Counted from the first letter of the stretch, positions 15,513 to 24,674 are shown. The stretch: 33,557 bases of DNA from Bacteroidales bacterium UBA1756 (GCA_002314795.1 DCHI01000021.1:1-33557); one strand, 5' to 3'. Program-made: numbers and translations. The notes: generated by a model not told the origin, from the sequence alone.

Positions 15513-18014
15513 GTGACTTTTGACTTGCTTTACAACAAGTGCTATCCGGACCAAGAACGACTGTTTCGGATAGAAGCCGATGTTTTTTCTGTTGGATTCA
15601 ATTCCTTTATTGCTGAAGATGGATTGTTTGAGTATCTTTCAGAAAATGAATTAGTTGATGATGTTTGTCCGTTCTATTTTTCTTCTGAATATTATTGTTT
15701 GGTAAATCAAAAGGAAGAGAAATTATCGTGTGTCAGATTGCCAAATAACATTGATTTTTTTGATTATTTCGGTTTCCAATGTACGGATGGGGATTTCAAA
15801 AATCTGGATTCGGAATCAAAAGTCGTCATTTGCAAGTCGTTTGCAGAAAAACTTTTTCCGAAAACGAACCCGATAGGGCAGACGATTGAACTTGAATATG
15901 CTTTTGAAACCTATGTCGAGGATACGGTTCTCACTTTTACGGTTGCGGCTGTCTATGAGGATATGCCAGCCAATAGTACCATACAGAATCCGTTGGTTTT
16001 CATTGAGTTGCCTTACGAAGATTTTGAATTTGTTTACAATAAGGAATCCCTCCGTCGCTATTGGAATGACACATCTGATTTTGTGGTTGGTCCTATGTTT
16101 TATGAACAGAACGATTCGGGAAAGATGCAGGTTCTGATGTTGTTTGAGCAGACATCTGTTGTCGCGTCGGGAGGAATGATGGCTTCTTCAGATTTTGAAT
16201 ATTATGGCGATTCTCATTCCAAAATGGTCCGGGTGGATGCTTCAACGGATTCGACGGCACATACACCGGTTCTGTTGAAAAAAGTGACGAAATATCCGGA
16301 ACCCTATGGAGAATATTATTGCAAGTTGAAACCCGATGCCGATCCGGAAGCACTGGCTGAAGAGATTAAGTCGAAATTCTACTCTGAAAATGAAACGGAT
16401 TCTTTATCGCCAGCCGTTCGACTGGTTCGTGCCAATGATATTCATTTTGAAACCGAGCGCGAAGAGCAGGGAACGGCCAATCGTTTTGTGGTGTGCAGTC
16501 TCCTCGCTATCGCTATTTTGGTTTTGGTAGTGGCACTCATCAATTTTGTCAATTATGCTATGGCGGTTTCTTTGTTCCGTATTCGTGAAATGAACACAAT
16601 GAAAGTCATTGGTGCGTCAAGAGCCACTTTGCGTTTTCAAAACTACTTTGAATATGGATTTCTCTTTTTGTTTTCATACGTGATAGCATTGCTTTTAGTC
16701 GGTTTGTTTCATTGGATGGGGCCTCTGCCTATGCTAACCACCTCCGCTCAGGTGACATTTCACGCCGGTTGGATCTTGTTGGGGACTCTTTGTGCAGTGG
16801 TTCTTGGATTGTTGGTTGCCATTTTACCAACGCATTACCTTCTTTCCATTGTGCCGGCAATGACTTTGAAAGGCAAATGTGGACTATCTCGTTTCGGTAA
16901 AATTTTGCGTGAAACGTTTGTCGGAATACAATTCTTCATCTCCTTTGTTCTTCTTGCCTGCACGCTTTACGTTGCTGTTCAAAACCATTTTCTCAATCAT
17001 CACGAAATGGGATTCCAAACGGAAAATGTGTGGGAGTTTGATGCTAATGTCGATGTTGTCAATGTTCAATTGTTTATGGATTCGTTAAAACATCATAGTG
17101 AAATAGATGATGTTACAGGTTCTTCAGCTCCAATTGTCCGACAAACAGGAGTGACTGTTTGTAAAGCAAAGATTGGCAATCGTCCGGTGCAATTTGAGTG
17201 GTTGCACGTTTCTCCAAATTTCATTTCGTTTTTTGGAATGAAAATGACGGATGGAAACTCGTTTCCGGAAGCGGAAAAATCGCAGCTTCACTCGTCCGCG
17301 ATTTTTAATGTGGCCGCCCGCGAAAAATATCAACTTCGGATTGGAGAAACATTCAAAAGTATGTCATCCTCAACCAAAGAGGAGAAAGTGATTGGTTTTG
17401 TGAATGATTTCAATTATCGTCCGTTGCACGACAGCATTATGCCATTGGCCTTAACGGTAGGTGCATCGGGTCAACGAATTAATCATTTTTTTATCAAGTA
17501 TGAAGGAAAAGATATGTCTTCTATTTCTCATTATATCAGTGAAGTAGCAAAATATTATGGCTGTGAAAAATCCGTTGAGGTCAAACGTTTGCAGGACTCG
17601 ATTGAAAAGATGTATGAAAAGGAACAAAATTTTATGAATGGTTTGTTGCTCCTCAGCGGAATAGTGGTTCTCATCGCTATGATGGGAATGGTTAGCATTC
17701 TTTTCTTGGAAATGAATCATCAAAAACAAACCATTGGAATACAGCGAGTTTATGGTGCCGATTCTAAAACAATCGTTTTGAAAATCAATTTACGTTACCT
17801 TCTTCGTATTACAATTTGCTTTTTGTTGTCACTTCCCTGTTCCATTTGGTTGATGAGGTTATGGATGGAAAATTTTGTTTATAACGCTCCAATCCCCGTT
17901 TGGATTTTCGCAGTTGCTTTTGCCTTTGTTGCGCTGTTCACCATATTGGTGGTCACTTTGCAGTCCATTTTCGCTTTGCGATTTAACCTTTCGGAAGCCG
18001 TTAGAAATGAATAA
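15414..18014 (+). CDS. FtsX-type ABC permease, MacB/LolC-E family (first)
   Basis: The protein of 866 aa has an N-terminal membrane helix (residues about 14-33), a large periplasmic MacB-type domain to about residue 355, a three-helix FtsX block (RFVVCSLLAIAILVLVVALINFVNY, then FLFLFSYVIALLL and HAGWILLGTLCAVVLGLLVA), then a second half with a helix near 505, another periplasmic domain, and three final helices. This duplicated, ten-helix layout is the usual Bacteroidetes form. It would pair with the second permease and the upstream ATPase. No membrane-fusion protein or TolC-like partner is encoded nearby, so full MacAB-TolC-style efflux is not supported by the locus. The leader and the first 33 codons are identical to the next gene. 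Confidence 0.9.
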   Translation: MKPFTPFRKNVATLLNVLGLAVAFAAFIILMKQVTFDLLYNKCYPDQERLFRIEADVFSVGFNSFIAEDGLFEYLSENELVDDVCPFYFSSEYYCLVNQKEEKLSCVRLPNNIDFFDYFGFQCTDGDFKNLDSESKVVICKSFAEKLFPKTNPIGQTIELEYAFETYVEDTVLTFTVAAVYEDMPANSTIQNPLVFIELPYEDFEFVYNKESLRRYWNDTSDFVVGPMFYEQNDSGKMQVLMLFEQTSVVASGGMMASSDFEYYGDSHSKMVRVDASTDSTAHTPVLLKKVTKYPEPYGEYYCKLKPDADPEALAEEIKSKFYSENETDSLSPAVRLVRANDIHFETEREEQGTANRFVVCSLLAIAILVLVVALINFVNYAMAVSLFRIREMNTMKVIGASRATLRFQNYFEYGFLFLFSYVIALLLVGLFHWMGPLPMLTTSAQVTFHAGWILLGTLCAVVLGLLVAILPTHYLLSIVPAMTLKGKCGLSRFGKILRETFVGIQFFISFVLLACTLYVAVQNHFLNHHEMGFQTENVWEFDANVDVVNVQLFMDSLKHHSEIDDVTGSSAPIVRQTGVTVCKAKIGNRPVQFEWLHVSPNFISFFGMKMTDGNSFPEAEKSQLHSSAIFNVAAREKYQLRIGETFKSMSSSTKEEKVIGFVNDFNYRPLHDSIMPLALTVGASGQRINHFFIKYEGKDMSSISHYISEVAKYYGCEKSVEVKRLQDSIEKMYEKEQNFMNGLLLLSGIVVLIAMMGMVSILFLEMNHQKQTIGIQRVYGADSKTIVLKINLRYLLRITICFLLSLPCSIWLMRLWMENFVYNAPIPVWIFAVAFAFVALFTILVVTLQSIFALRFNLSEAVRNE

Positions 18015-18031
18015 ACCCTTGTTTTTTTATC

Positions 18032-18146
18032 ATAAAACCAGAAGAGTATGAAACCGTTCACCCCTTTCAGAAAAAATGTTGCCACCCTCCTCAATGTGTT
18101 AGGACTGGCCGTCGCTTTTGCCGCATTCATCATTTTGATGAAACAA
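18032..18146 (+). repeat. 115-bp perfect direct repeat, copy 2 (start of second permease)
   Basis: This is the partner of 15398-15512. Recombination between the copies would delete 2634 bp and fuse the two permease starts, leaving one complete permease gene. Confidence 0.97.
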
Positions 18147-20450
18147 TCTTTGTTCGATCTTTGGTACGATAGCGGATGGGAAGATGCTGATCGAATCTAT
18201 CGAGTTGAAAAATGCTATACTTTCCCTTTTGAAAGGGTGGAGTTTGGATTTGACGCTGGAAATCTTCTCCCTCACTCAGAAATAACGGAGTTGACAGGCA
18301 TTGCGAAAGACTCCTGTTCTGTTTATGTTTCTCCGACACATTTTCCGGTGGAGCAAGTGGAAAACGCTACCGTCATTTCATCGGAGTGGGAAACGGTGAA
18401 AGGAGAACTCTTTTCACAAAAAGGTGAGATGTTGGACACGGCTGCGCAAATGCGTAAGATGTCGATTAGTGGAATTGATTTCTTCGGCCTGTACAATTTC
18501 GAAGGGGACTTCTCTCGTTTTGACGAGGAAGGCACTGTAGTGATTACAGGAAGAAATGCCCGCAAATGGTTCCCAGACGGGAATTGCATCGGAAACACAA
18601 TCGTCTTAAACACAAAATCTTACGATGGAAAAGAAAAACAGGATACCTTAACTGTCATTGCCGTTGTACAAGATTTTGGAGTGATGTCCTCATTTGCGGA
18701 TTGCGATATGATTACATCCCTTCGGAATACTTCGCCACTATTGTATGTGAAATTGGAGGAAGGCGCTTCTGCGGAATTGGTGGCACAACGGATGACAAAA
18801 CTGCATAAATCCAACATTCATAAAATACTGGATACGATGCAGGATTCTGAAAAAAAAGAAATGCTTCAGAATATGGATTACGATTCCATTCATTTGACAA
18901 AACTGCACGAATGCTATGTTCCCGTCAATAATCTGTGGCGCTCAGACAATGCGAAGCCGATGACAAAGGCGCATATCCTTTTTGCGATTGCTTGGCTCAT
19001 TTTGTTAGGCGCATTTGTTAACTTCGTCAATTTTGCCATTGCTGTCGTTCCTTCTAATATTCAGAAAATCAATACGATGAAAGTGTTAGGCTCTTCCAAG
19101 TGGGCCTTGCGGTGGCAAATTTTCCGTCAAATGGCTCTGATGTCGCTGACGGGTTATCTGTTGTCCTTGGTCTTAGTATGGCTTTGTGCCCAATACGAGT
19201 TGATTCCTTTCTTACAAGTGAGTCTTGAATTGGCAATTCAAGTGCCGACACTCATTGTTACTACACTTATCATACTGGGGATGACGTTGTTAGCATCTGT
19301 TTATCCCGTATTTTACAGTACGTCATTTGAGCCGGCTATGGTGTTGAAAGGAACCTTTGCCACATCACGTTCGGGGCGGTGGCTTCGTAAAATCCTGATT
19401 TCCTTGCAAATGGTAGAGGCCTTCCTTTTTGTCTGCCTGTTGATGATGGCGTTTGTACAAAACCACACGTTCAAAACAACCGATGTGGGATTTGAAACGG
19501 AGAATGTCTATGTGTTGAGTGGCATTGAGGACACCGCGAATTTTATGTGCGATCCTTCTCCCGTGCTGCGCGATTTACAAAAGTTGCCTGGCATTCAAGA
19601 TGCTACTTGCTCTGATGGTAAGATTATGGGTTGCGGAGATATGTTAATGATGGCAACCATAATTGCGGGTAAAGATGAAATGGTTTCAATAAATCAAATC
19701 AGCGTGGCATACAACTTTTTTGATTTCTTTGGATTGAAATTGAAAGAAGGCCGTGCGGTGGATACGACGAAGTCCAAAAATAGTTATATCAACGAATTAG
19801 TTCAGCAGAAGTACCATTTGGCTATCGCGGATTCGTCAGAATATTTCTCCTGTACCGGTGTCTTGGCCGATTTCCACAATATGCCTTTGGATCAGCCCAT
19901 TAACGAATGTATGTGGTACGTTCCGTCCAATAGAAAATTGGTGCCTTTCTATTTTTATATAAAGACTGATGGAAGCGATTTCGAAGAGCTGTTGCCGTCT
20001 GTTCGTTCCGTTTATCAGAAAAAGAATTTTTCTTTGGCTCATCTGCAGATTGCCTCCTTGGAAGAAGACATACAGAACGAATATCAGCACGAAACCGAAT
20101 TTGCTAAACTTGTAATGATTTTTTCTTGTATCTCATTGTTTATTATGTTGATAGGTGTTATTTCAATAACGATGTTAGATATTCAGTATCGTCGCCAAGA
20201 GAACAACATTCACCAGGCATTTGGCGCATCTTCTTGCCAAGTGATGTGGAAACTTGTTGGTAGTTATTTGATAATGAGTTTAATTTGTTTTGCTGTGGCG
20301 ATTCCGTTAGCCATACTACTTGCAAAAGTGTGTCTGCCCACAATGTTCTTCGAGGAGATTTTTTCGTGGTGGTTGTACCTTGTCGCCTTCCTCATTGTAT
20401 GGATTCCTGTGGCCACTTGTCTTTTTATTTTTGGAAAGATGAATCGTTAA
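18048..20450 (+). CDS. FtsX-type ABC permease, MacB/LolC-E family (second)
   Basis: This 800-aa paralogue of the preceding gene has the same plan: one N-terminal helix, a periplasmic domain, FtsX helices (AHILFAIAWLILLGAFVNFVNFAI, SLTGYLLSLVLVWLC, LIVTTLIILGMTLLA), a middle helix near residue 450, a second periplasmic domain and three C-terminal helices. After the shared first 33 residues the proteins are only distantly similar (for example FDLLYNKCYPDQERLFRIE against FDLWYDSGWEDADRIYRVE). Two different permeases with one ATPase recall LolC/LolE with LolD, so a heterodimeric membrane part is likely. It is 33 bp downstream of the first permease. The substrate is unknown. The two-component genes that follow have their own promoter motif. 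Confidence 0.9.
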   Translation: MKPFTPFRKNVATLLNVLGLAVAFAAFIILMKQSLFDLWYDSGWEDADRIYRVEKCYTFPFERVEFGFDAGNLLPHSEITELTGIAKDSCSVYVSPTHFPVEQVENATVISSEWETVKGELFSQKGEMLDTAAQMRKMSISGIDFFGLYNFEGDFSRFDEEGTVVITGRNARKWFPDGNCIGNTIVLNTKSYDGKEKQDTLTVIAVVQDFGVMSSFADCDMITSLRNTSPLLYVKLEEGASAELVAQRMTKLHKSNIHKILDTMQDSEKKEMLQNMDYDSIHLTKLHECYVPVNNLWRSDNAKPMTKAHILFAIAWLILLGAFVNFVNFAIAVVPSNIQKINTMKVLGSSKWALRWQIFRQMALMSLTGYLLSLVLVWLCAQYELIPFLQVSLELAIQVPTLIVTTLIILGMTLLASVYPVFYSTSFEPAMVLKGTFATSRSGRWLRKILISLQMVEAFLFVCLLMMAFVQNHTFKTTDVGFETENVYVLSGIEDTANFMCDPSPVLRDLQKLPGIQDATCSDGKIMGCGDMLMMATIIAGKDEMVSINQISVAYNFFDFFGLKLKEGRAVDTTKSKNSYINELVQQKYHLAIADSSEYFSCTGVLADFHNMPLDQPINECMWYVPSNRKLVPFYFYIKTDGSDFEELLPSVRSVYQKKNFSLAHLQIASLEEDIQNEYQHETEFAKLVMIFSCISLFIMLIGVISITMLDIQYRRQENNIHQAFGASSCQVMWKLVGSYLIMSLICFAVAIPLAILLAKVCLPTMFFEEIFSWWLYLVAFLIVWIPVATCLFIFGKMNR

Positions 20451-20476
20451 AAGAATTACGTTTTGCAAAAAAATAA

Positions 20477-20484
20477 TAAATTTG
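20477..20484 (+). promoter_or_regulatory. Bacteroidetes -7 promoter element for the two-component genes
   Basis: TAAATTTG followed by C matches TAnnTTTG, 25 bp before the response-regulator ATG. It suggests the regulator and kinase can be expressed apart from the ABC genes. Confidence 0.6.
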
Positions 20485-20508
20485 CCCCCTCGTTTTTAAA
20501 ATCATTTT

Positions 20509-21840
20509 ATGAATAAAAAAGGAAGCATTTTGGTTGTTGACGACAACAAAAGCATATTAACGACTTTGCAATTGTTGTTAGAACCGTATTTTGAAAATGT
20601 TGTGGTTTCTCCTACGCCGCACACGATTCGGCACACTCTTGCGACCACGAAAGTGGATGTCGTCCTTTTGGATATGAATTTTGAAGCGGGCCTGAACACG
20701 GGAAATGAGGGGTTGTTTTTTCTTCGTGAAATAAAGAAATGGAACCCGCAGCTTCCGGTGGTGCTGTTTACCGCATACGCCGACATTGAGTTGGCCGTTG
20801 CTGGAATTAAAGAGGGCGCTTTCGATTTCGTGGTGAAGCCGTGGGATAACGAGAAACTTCTGCAAACCTTGATGTCCGCCGCCTCTTGCGAGAAACGCAA
20901 GGCCGAAAGCTCAAATTTTCCGCTTGCAAATCAGAATCTGTTCTGGGGAAACGGTCGCCGGATGGAGGAACTCCGAACTTTGGCGCAGAAAGTGGCTCCG
21001 ACCGACGCTTCTATTCTGATTTCTGGGGAAAATGGAACTGGTAAAACTTTGTTAGCCAATGAAATCCATTCGTTGTCAGACCGCCGTGACAAGGCGATGG
21101 TGGTGGTGGATCTTGGCTCCCTCTCGGAATCTTTGTTTGAAAGTGAACTTTTCGGCCACGTGAAAGGTGCCTTCACGGACGCCCGTTCGGATCGCGCTGG
21201 CAAAATTGAGGAAGCCGATGGCTCAACACTGTTTTTAGACGAAATCGGGAATCTGGCGTTCCCGTTGCAAGCCAAACTGCTGACGGTTTTGCAGAATAAA
21301 ACGGTGACGCGGGTGGGCAGCAACAAGTCCGTTCCGGTGAATTTTCGTCTCATTTGTGCCACCAATCGCAACTTGCGGGAATTGGTTTTGGCAGGACGAT
21401 TTCGAGAAGACCTCTACTATCGTATCAATACCATACATTGCGAAATTCCGCCGTTGCGCGAGCGTCCGGAGGACATCGTCCCGTTGGCTGAAAGTTTGAT
21501 TCACAGATTTGCTGCCAAGTATCACAAACCCTTGCTGACACTGACGACAGCTGCAAAGGATAAATTGAAATGTCACGTATGGAACGGGAATATTCGTGAA
21601 TTGGAACATTCGGTGGAAAAGGCGGTGATTTTATGCGACGGAAGTGTGATAGACGCGGAACTGTTTGCGTTGGCTTCACCGCTCGTATCTTCCGTCAGTA
21701 TCAATACGTTGGACGAAATGGAAATGACGATGATTGCCTCCTCCATTGCCCGTCACGCGGGAAATTTGTCGGCGGTGGCGTCCGAGTTGGGAATCGCACG
21801 GCAAACACTGTATAACAAGATGAAAAAGTACGGATTATGA
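20509..21840 (+). CDS. Sigma-54-dependent response regulator (NtrC/AtoC type)
   Basis: The protein of 443 aa has three parts. The receiver domain (about 1-125) has the acidic pair D11/D12, phospho-acceptor D55 in VVLLDMNFE and the KPWD lysine. The AAA+ domain (about 145-375) has Walker A GENGTGKT, ESELFGHVKGAFTDA and LFLDEIGNL as Walker B. The Fis-type helix-turn-helix is at the end (LSAVASELGIARQTLYNKMKKYGL). The sigma-54 contact loop reads GAFTDA rather than GAFTGA, a variant common in Bacteroidetes regulators. On phosphorylation it should activate sigma-54 promoters, most simply for the adjacent ABC exporter, although I found no correctly spaced -24/-12 site there. Its stop overlaps the kinase start (ATGA). 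Confidence 0.95.
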   Translation: MNKKGSILVVDDNKSILTTLQLLLEPYFENVVVSPTPHTIRHTLATTKVDVVLLDMNFEAGLNTGNEGLFFLREIKKWNPQLPVVLFTAYADIELAVAGIKEGAFDFVVKPWDNEKLLQTLMSAASCEKRKAESSNFPLANQNLFWGNGRRMEELRTLAQKVAPTDASILISGENGTGKTLLANEIHSLSDRRDKAMVVVDLGSLSESLFESELFGHVKGAFTDARSDRAGKIEEADGSTLFLDEIGNLAFPLQAKLLTVLQNKTVTRVGSNKSVPVNFRLICATNRNLRELVLAGRFREDLYYRINTIHCEIPPLRERPEDIVPLAESLIHRFAAKYHKPLLTLTTAAKDKLKCHVWNGNIRELEHSVEKAVILCDGSVIDAELFALASPLVSSVSINTLDEMEMTMIASSIARHAGNLSAVASELGIARQTLYNKMKKYGL

Positions 21841-23138
21841 AACGTCTGTTCAGTCACTTTCCGGTACGTTTGGCCATTGTGGTCATTTTCACTTTGTTGA
21901 CGGGGTGGGTCGCTTTTTCTGGTAATGTGGTCGGTGCCATTTTGTTTGGATTGGCGGATTTGTGTGCTATGTGGTTCTTGTACAGATTGTTCCGTCTGAA
22001 TTTGCGCCGAGTGCATTTTCTTTTGGAAGCGGTGGAAAACAACGATTTCAATTTCAAGTTCACACCGCAGGCACGATGGGGGAGTGACCGCTGGGTGACG
22101 GAGTCGCTGAATAAAATCACCGAAGTGCTTTCGGCCATCCGCAACGATGAGATAGAAAAGGAACGTTATTTTGAGGTTATTATGCACAATGTCACGACGG
22201 GAATTGTGGCGTTTGATGAGCAAGGTTTTGTCTCTCAAGCCAATCCGGCCGCTTTGAAAATGTTCGGGATTTCGGTTCTGACGCATATTGGCCAGTTGCA
22301 GCGCGTGCAGCCGACACTTCCCGAAACGTTGCTTTCCGCACAAAAAGATGAAAGAATGCAAATCTCAATCAGTAACGAACGCGGGAGCAAGCAGCTTTCG
22401 TTGCAGTTTGCACAAGTTTCGCTGAAAGGAAAGCAATTGAAGTTGGTGGCTATCAATGATATTCGCAATGAATTGGATGATAAGGAAATAGAGTCGTGGT
22501 CTACATTGACGCGGGTGCTGACACACGAAATAATGAATTCGATGGCGCCCGTGGTGGCTTTAAGTGATAACTTGCAAAGCAGATTACAGAACGAGGATGC
22601 GTCCGTGCGTTTAGGACTTGAAACAATTAGTACGACAGGCAAGGGATTGATGCGTTTTGTTGAATCGTATCGAAAGTTCACGCATTTACCAACGCCCGAG
22701 CCGACTTTGTTCTACGTTTTACCATTCCTTCAAAGTCAGGTCCGACTTCTTGAGAATCAGTCCGAAAATTCACGAATCAGTTTTGAAATCAAGGTGAAAC
22801 CGTCTGATATGTTGGTATATGCAGATGAAAACCTCATTGGTCAGGTCATAGGAAACATTTTGAAAAATGCAGCGCAGGCCGTAGCCAACGTTCCCGCTGG
22901 TCATATCGTCATTAATAGTTATCTTTCAGAAAAAGAGGCTGTTATAATTGAAATATCCAATAATGGAGTCCCTATTTCTCCCGAATTGGTGGAACGAATA
23001 TTTGTTCCATTTTTCACGACCAAAGAAGATGGAAGCGGAATTGGCTTGAGCATTTCGCGTCAAATTATGCGGCTTTCAGGGGGAACACTGACCTTGCGTA
23101 CGGAGCCAATGACGACATTTGTGCTGTCATTTTCTTAA
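21837..23138 (+). CDS. Membrane sensor histidine kinase (NtrB/NtrY-like)
   Basis: The 433-aa kinase has two N-terminal helices (about 10-45) separated by almost no periplasmic loop, so it probably senses in the membrane or cytoplasm. A PAS domain follows (about 110-215, FEVIMHNVTTGIVAFDEQGFV). The H-box is RVLTHEIMNSMAPV with H230 as phosphoryl acceptor, and the ATPase domain has an N-box (IGQVIGNILKNAAQAV) and G-box (KEDGSGIGLSISRQIM). The start overlaps the regulator stop by four bases, indicating translational coupling and a cognate pair. Context with the LolCDE-like exporter suggests envelope or antimicrobial stress control, as is common for this gene order in Bacteroidetes. Its 3' end overlaps the convergent FISUMP gene by four bases, and no terminator was seen. 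Confidence 0.93.
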   Translation: MKRLFSHFPVRLAIVVIFTLLTGWVAFSGNVVGAILFGLADLCAMWFLYRLFRLNLRRVHFLLEAVENNDFNFKFTPQARWGSDRWVTESLNKITEVLSAIRNDEIEKERYFEVIMHNVTTGIVAFDEQGFVSQANPAALKMFGISVLTHIGQLQRVQPTLPETLLSAQKDERMQISISNERGSKQLSLQFAQVSLKGKQLKLVAINDIRNELDDKEIESWSTLTRVLTHEIMNSMAPVVALSDNLQSRLQNEDASVRLGLETISTTGKGLMRFVESYRKFTHLPTPEPTLFYVLPFLQSQVRLLENQSENSRISFEIKVKPSDMLVYADENLIGQVIGNILKNAAQAVANVPAGHIVINSYLSEKEAVIIEISNNGVPISPELVERIFVPFFTTKEDGSGIGLSISRQIMRLSGGTLTLRTEPMTTFVLSFS

Positions 23139-24640
23139 TCGCGAATGCAGCGTACTGAGTAGGCGAAGGCCTTGTTGGCGTAGCCGTGGCCAACGCTTGG
23201 CCCGTTGTAAAGCAAGGGCCGCGCCCAAGCGTTTGTTTCTGCATTCTCCGTGGCACTCCAAAAACCAGCGCCCGTTCCAAAATAGTAGTAACTCCCGGAG
23301 TAGAGGCCGGCAGCGAGCGCGCCGAAACCCGTAGCGTTGTTGTCGTCAGGCGTGTCCCCGATGCAGCAGGTTCCGCTATAACTGTCCCAGCCCGTAGTGG
23401 CGGCCAACGATTTGGCAATGTAATTCGTGTTGCTGTTGCAGCAGTAGTCGTTTTGGCTACTGACGTAATTGGTGAGCTGTGTCCACTCCGCATCGCTCGG
23501 AACGTGCCATCCCGTGGGACAGATTCCCTGTACGGCACTTGGATTGCTGTTGCTGGAGGCAGCATCCCTCATCACTGCCTTCCAGTTGTAGAGCAACCCG
23601 TAGGTTTCTTGATGGGTGGAATCATCATTAGGATAATACCAAAAGCCGATGCTGTCTGATGTCGTACTTCCGTTTTCAATGGAAGCGAAGTCGGCATATT
23701 TCGTGGTTTTGAGATTCTCTCTCATCCAGCATTGAGCCCCAATCTGGACTGTGTTGTAGGTATTTCCGTCCGCGTCGGTGAGGGTGGGCGTGCCGGGGCA
23801 GGGCTGGCCGTCCTGTGACTCCTGCGGGAAGTCAAACAGAAACGTGAATGTCTGCGATGTAACTTGCTGTTGTATAATATGTTGACTTTCCATCTCTGTG
23901 CCGTTTACGATGGTAAAACCGGCGTATTCCATCTGGTCTCCAAATTGGAATGGAAATGTGATGTCGCCGCGGATGGCGGATCTGGATTTTGGTGACGATG
24001 TTCCGGGTTGTGGAGACGATGTTTCGGGTTGTAGAGACGATGTTTCGGGTTGTAGAGACGATGTTTCGGGTTGTAGAGACGATGTTTTGGGTTGTAGAGA
24101 CGTTTCATGAAACGTCTCTACAATTATGTATTCAATCCCATTTTTTTCCCCATTCCCGTTATTCATCATTTTTATGGATGAGGTTTTCCCGTTTTGATGG
24201 GCGGTGAGGAAATAAAAACCGGGGGCAGCAATGTTGATGCGGAATTGGTGGGTGCCGTATTGTAGAGACGTTTCAGGAAACGTCTCTACAATATGGCCAT
24301 TCACATCCGTGATTTTCATCGTGACCGGTCCGGATTCCGTAACGGTCAGATTGACGATGGTGGTGCTGTTGAAGGGATTCGGGGCGTTTTGTGAAAGCGC
24401 GAATTTGGCGTTATTTCCGTTTTCCTCAATATGGGAAACGGCGGTCAGAATGGCCGTGGTGTCGGGATAGGTCAGTGTCTCCGTCCACCCGCGGGTGATA
24501 TCGGTGATTTCAATGCGTGACAGTGCCACGTGCGATTGGGTTGTGGTATCGCGACCGGTAAAAGTAAGTGTGATTTGCTGTGAAAAAAGGCCGGTACACG
24601 TCAGTACCAGCAGAACGAGTGCGAGTAGTTTTTTCATCAT
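23135..24640 (-). CDS. Secreted FISUMP-domain protein
   Basis: The protein of 501 aa has a signal peptide (MMKKLLALVLLVLTCTGLFSQ). After a short beta region come residues about 78-160 resembling a FlgD/T9SS-tail Ig fold (NAPNPFNSTTIVNLTV ... GFYFLTAHQNGKTSSIKM), then a low-complexity linker of PETSSLQ heptads, a second beta domain, and from about residue 285 the Fibrobacter succinogenes major paralogous domain (NTVQIGAQCWMRENLKTTKY, GLLYNWKAVM, GICPTGWHVPSDAEWTQL, GFWSATE, YSVRCIRD). This order is a known Bacteroidetes architecture; the role is unknown, probably cell-surface or extracellular. Two palindromic repeats and a 21-bp tandem array lie in frame within it, encoding VETFPETSLQ, VETFHETSLQ and the heptads. 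Its -7 promoter element is at 24675-24682. Confidence 0.88.
   Translation of the reverse strand: MMKKLLALVLLVLTCTGLFSQQITLTFTGRDTTTQSHVALSRIEITDITRGWTETLTYPDTTAILTAVSHIEENGNNAKFALSQNAPNPFNSTTIVNLTVTESGPVTMKITDVNGHIVETFPETSLQYGTHQFRINIAAPGFYFLTAHQNGKTSSIKMMNNGNGEKNGIEYIIVETFHETSLQPKTSSLQPETSSLQPETSSLQPETSSPQPGTSSPKSRSAIRGDITFPFQFGDQMEYAGFTIVNGTEMESQHIIQQQVTSQTFTFLFDFPQESQDGQPCPGTPTLTDADGNTYNTVQIGAQCWMRENLKTTKYADFASIENGSTTSDSIGFWYYPNDDSTHQETYGLLYNWKAVMRDAASSNSNPSAVQGICPTGWHVPSDAEWTQLTNYVSSQNDYCCNSNTNYIAKSLAATTGWDSYSGTCCIGDTPDDNNATGFGALAAGLYSGSYYYFGTGAGFWSATENAETNAWARPLLYNGPSVGHGYANKAFAYSVRCIRD
23990..24094. repeat. Five-copy 21-bp tandem repeat encoding the PETSSLQ heptads
   Basis: Units begin at 23990, 24011, 24032, 24053 and 24074 on the plus strand, each containing a GAGACGATGTTTCGGG-like core; the first is the most diverged. 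The next period (24095) leads straight into the 32-bp palindrome, whose left half begins with the same TAGAGACG word. The 21-bp unit keeps the reading frame of the FISUMP gene. Confidence 0.93.
24092..24123. repeat. 32-bp perfect palindromic repeat element, copy 1
   Basis: The left half (24092-24107) is the exact reverse complement of the right half (24108-24123), with core TAGAGACGTTTCA. It encodes VETFHETSLQ in the FISUMP protein. Palindromes with a GTAGAGACG arm are, from memory, frequent interspersed repeats in Bacteroidetes genomes. Confidence 0.93.
24259..24292. repeat. 34-bp palindromic repeat element, copy 2
   Basis: Arms 24259-24274 and 24277-24292 are exact reverse complements around a two-base AG centre. 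The arms share the TTGTAGAGACGTTTC word with copy 1. It encodes VETFPETSLQ and lies 135 bp from copy 1. Confidence 0.93.
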
Positions 24641-24674
24641 AGTTCGTAAGGAGCATTGTTAGTAAAATGGGCTG

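Noticed and set aside
20509..21840. GAFTDA instead of GAFTGA as a sign of a non-functional sigma-54 regulator
   Set aside because: This variant is common in Bacteroidetes NtrC-type regulators, and all other AAA+ motifs are intact.
23135..24640. A T9SS-tail-like domain in the middle of the FISUMP protein as evidence of a readthrough fusion
   Set aside because: This N-terminal Ig/FlgD-like plus FISUMP order is, from memory, the normal architecture of these proteins in Bacteroidetes.
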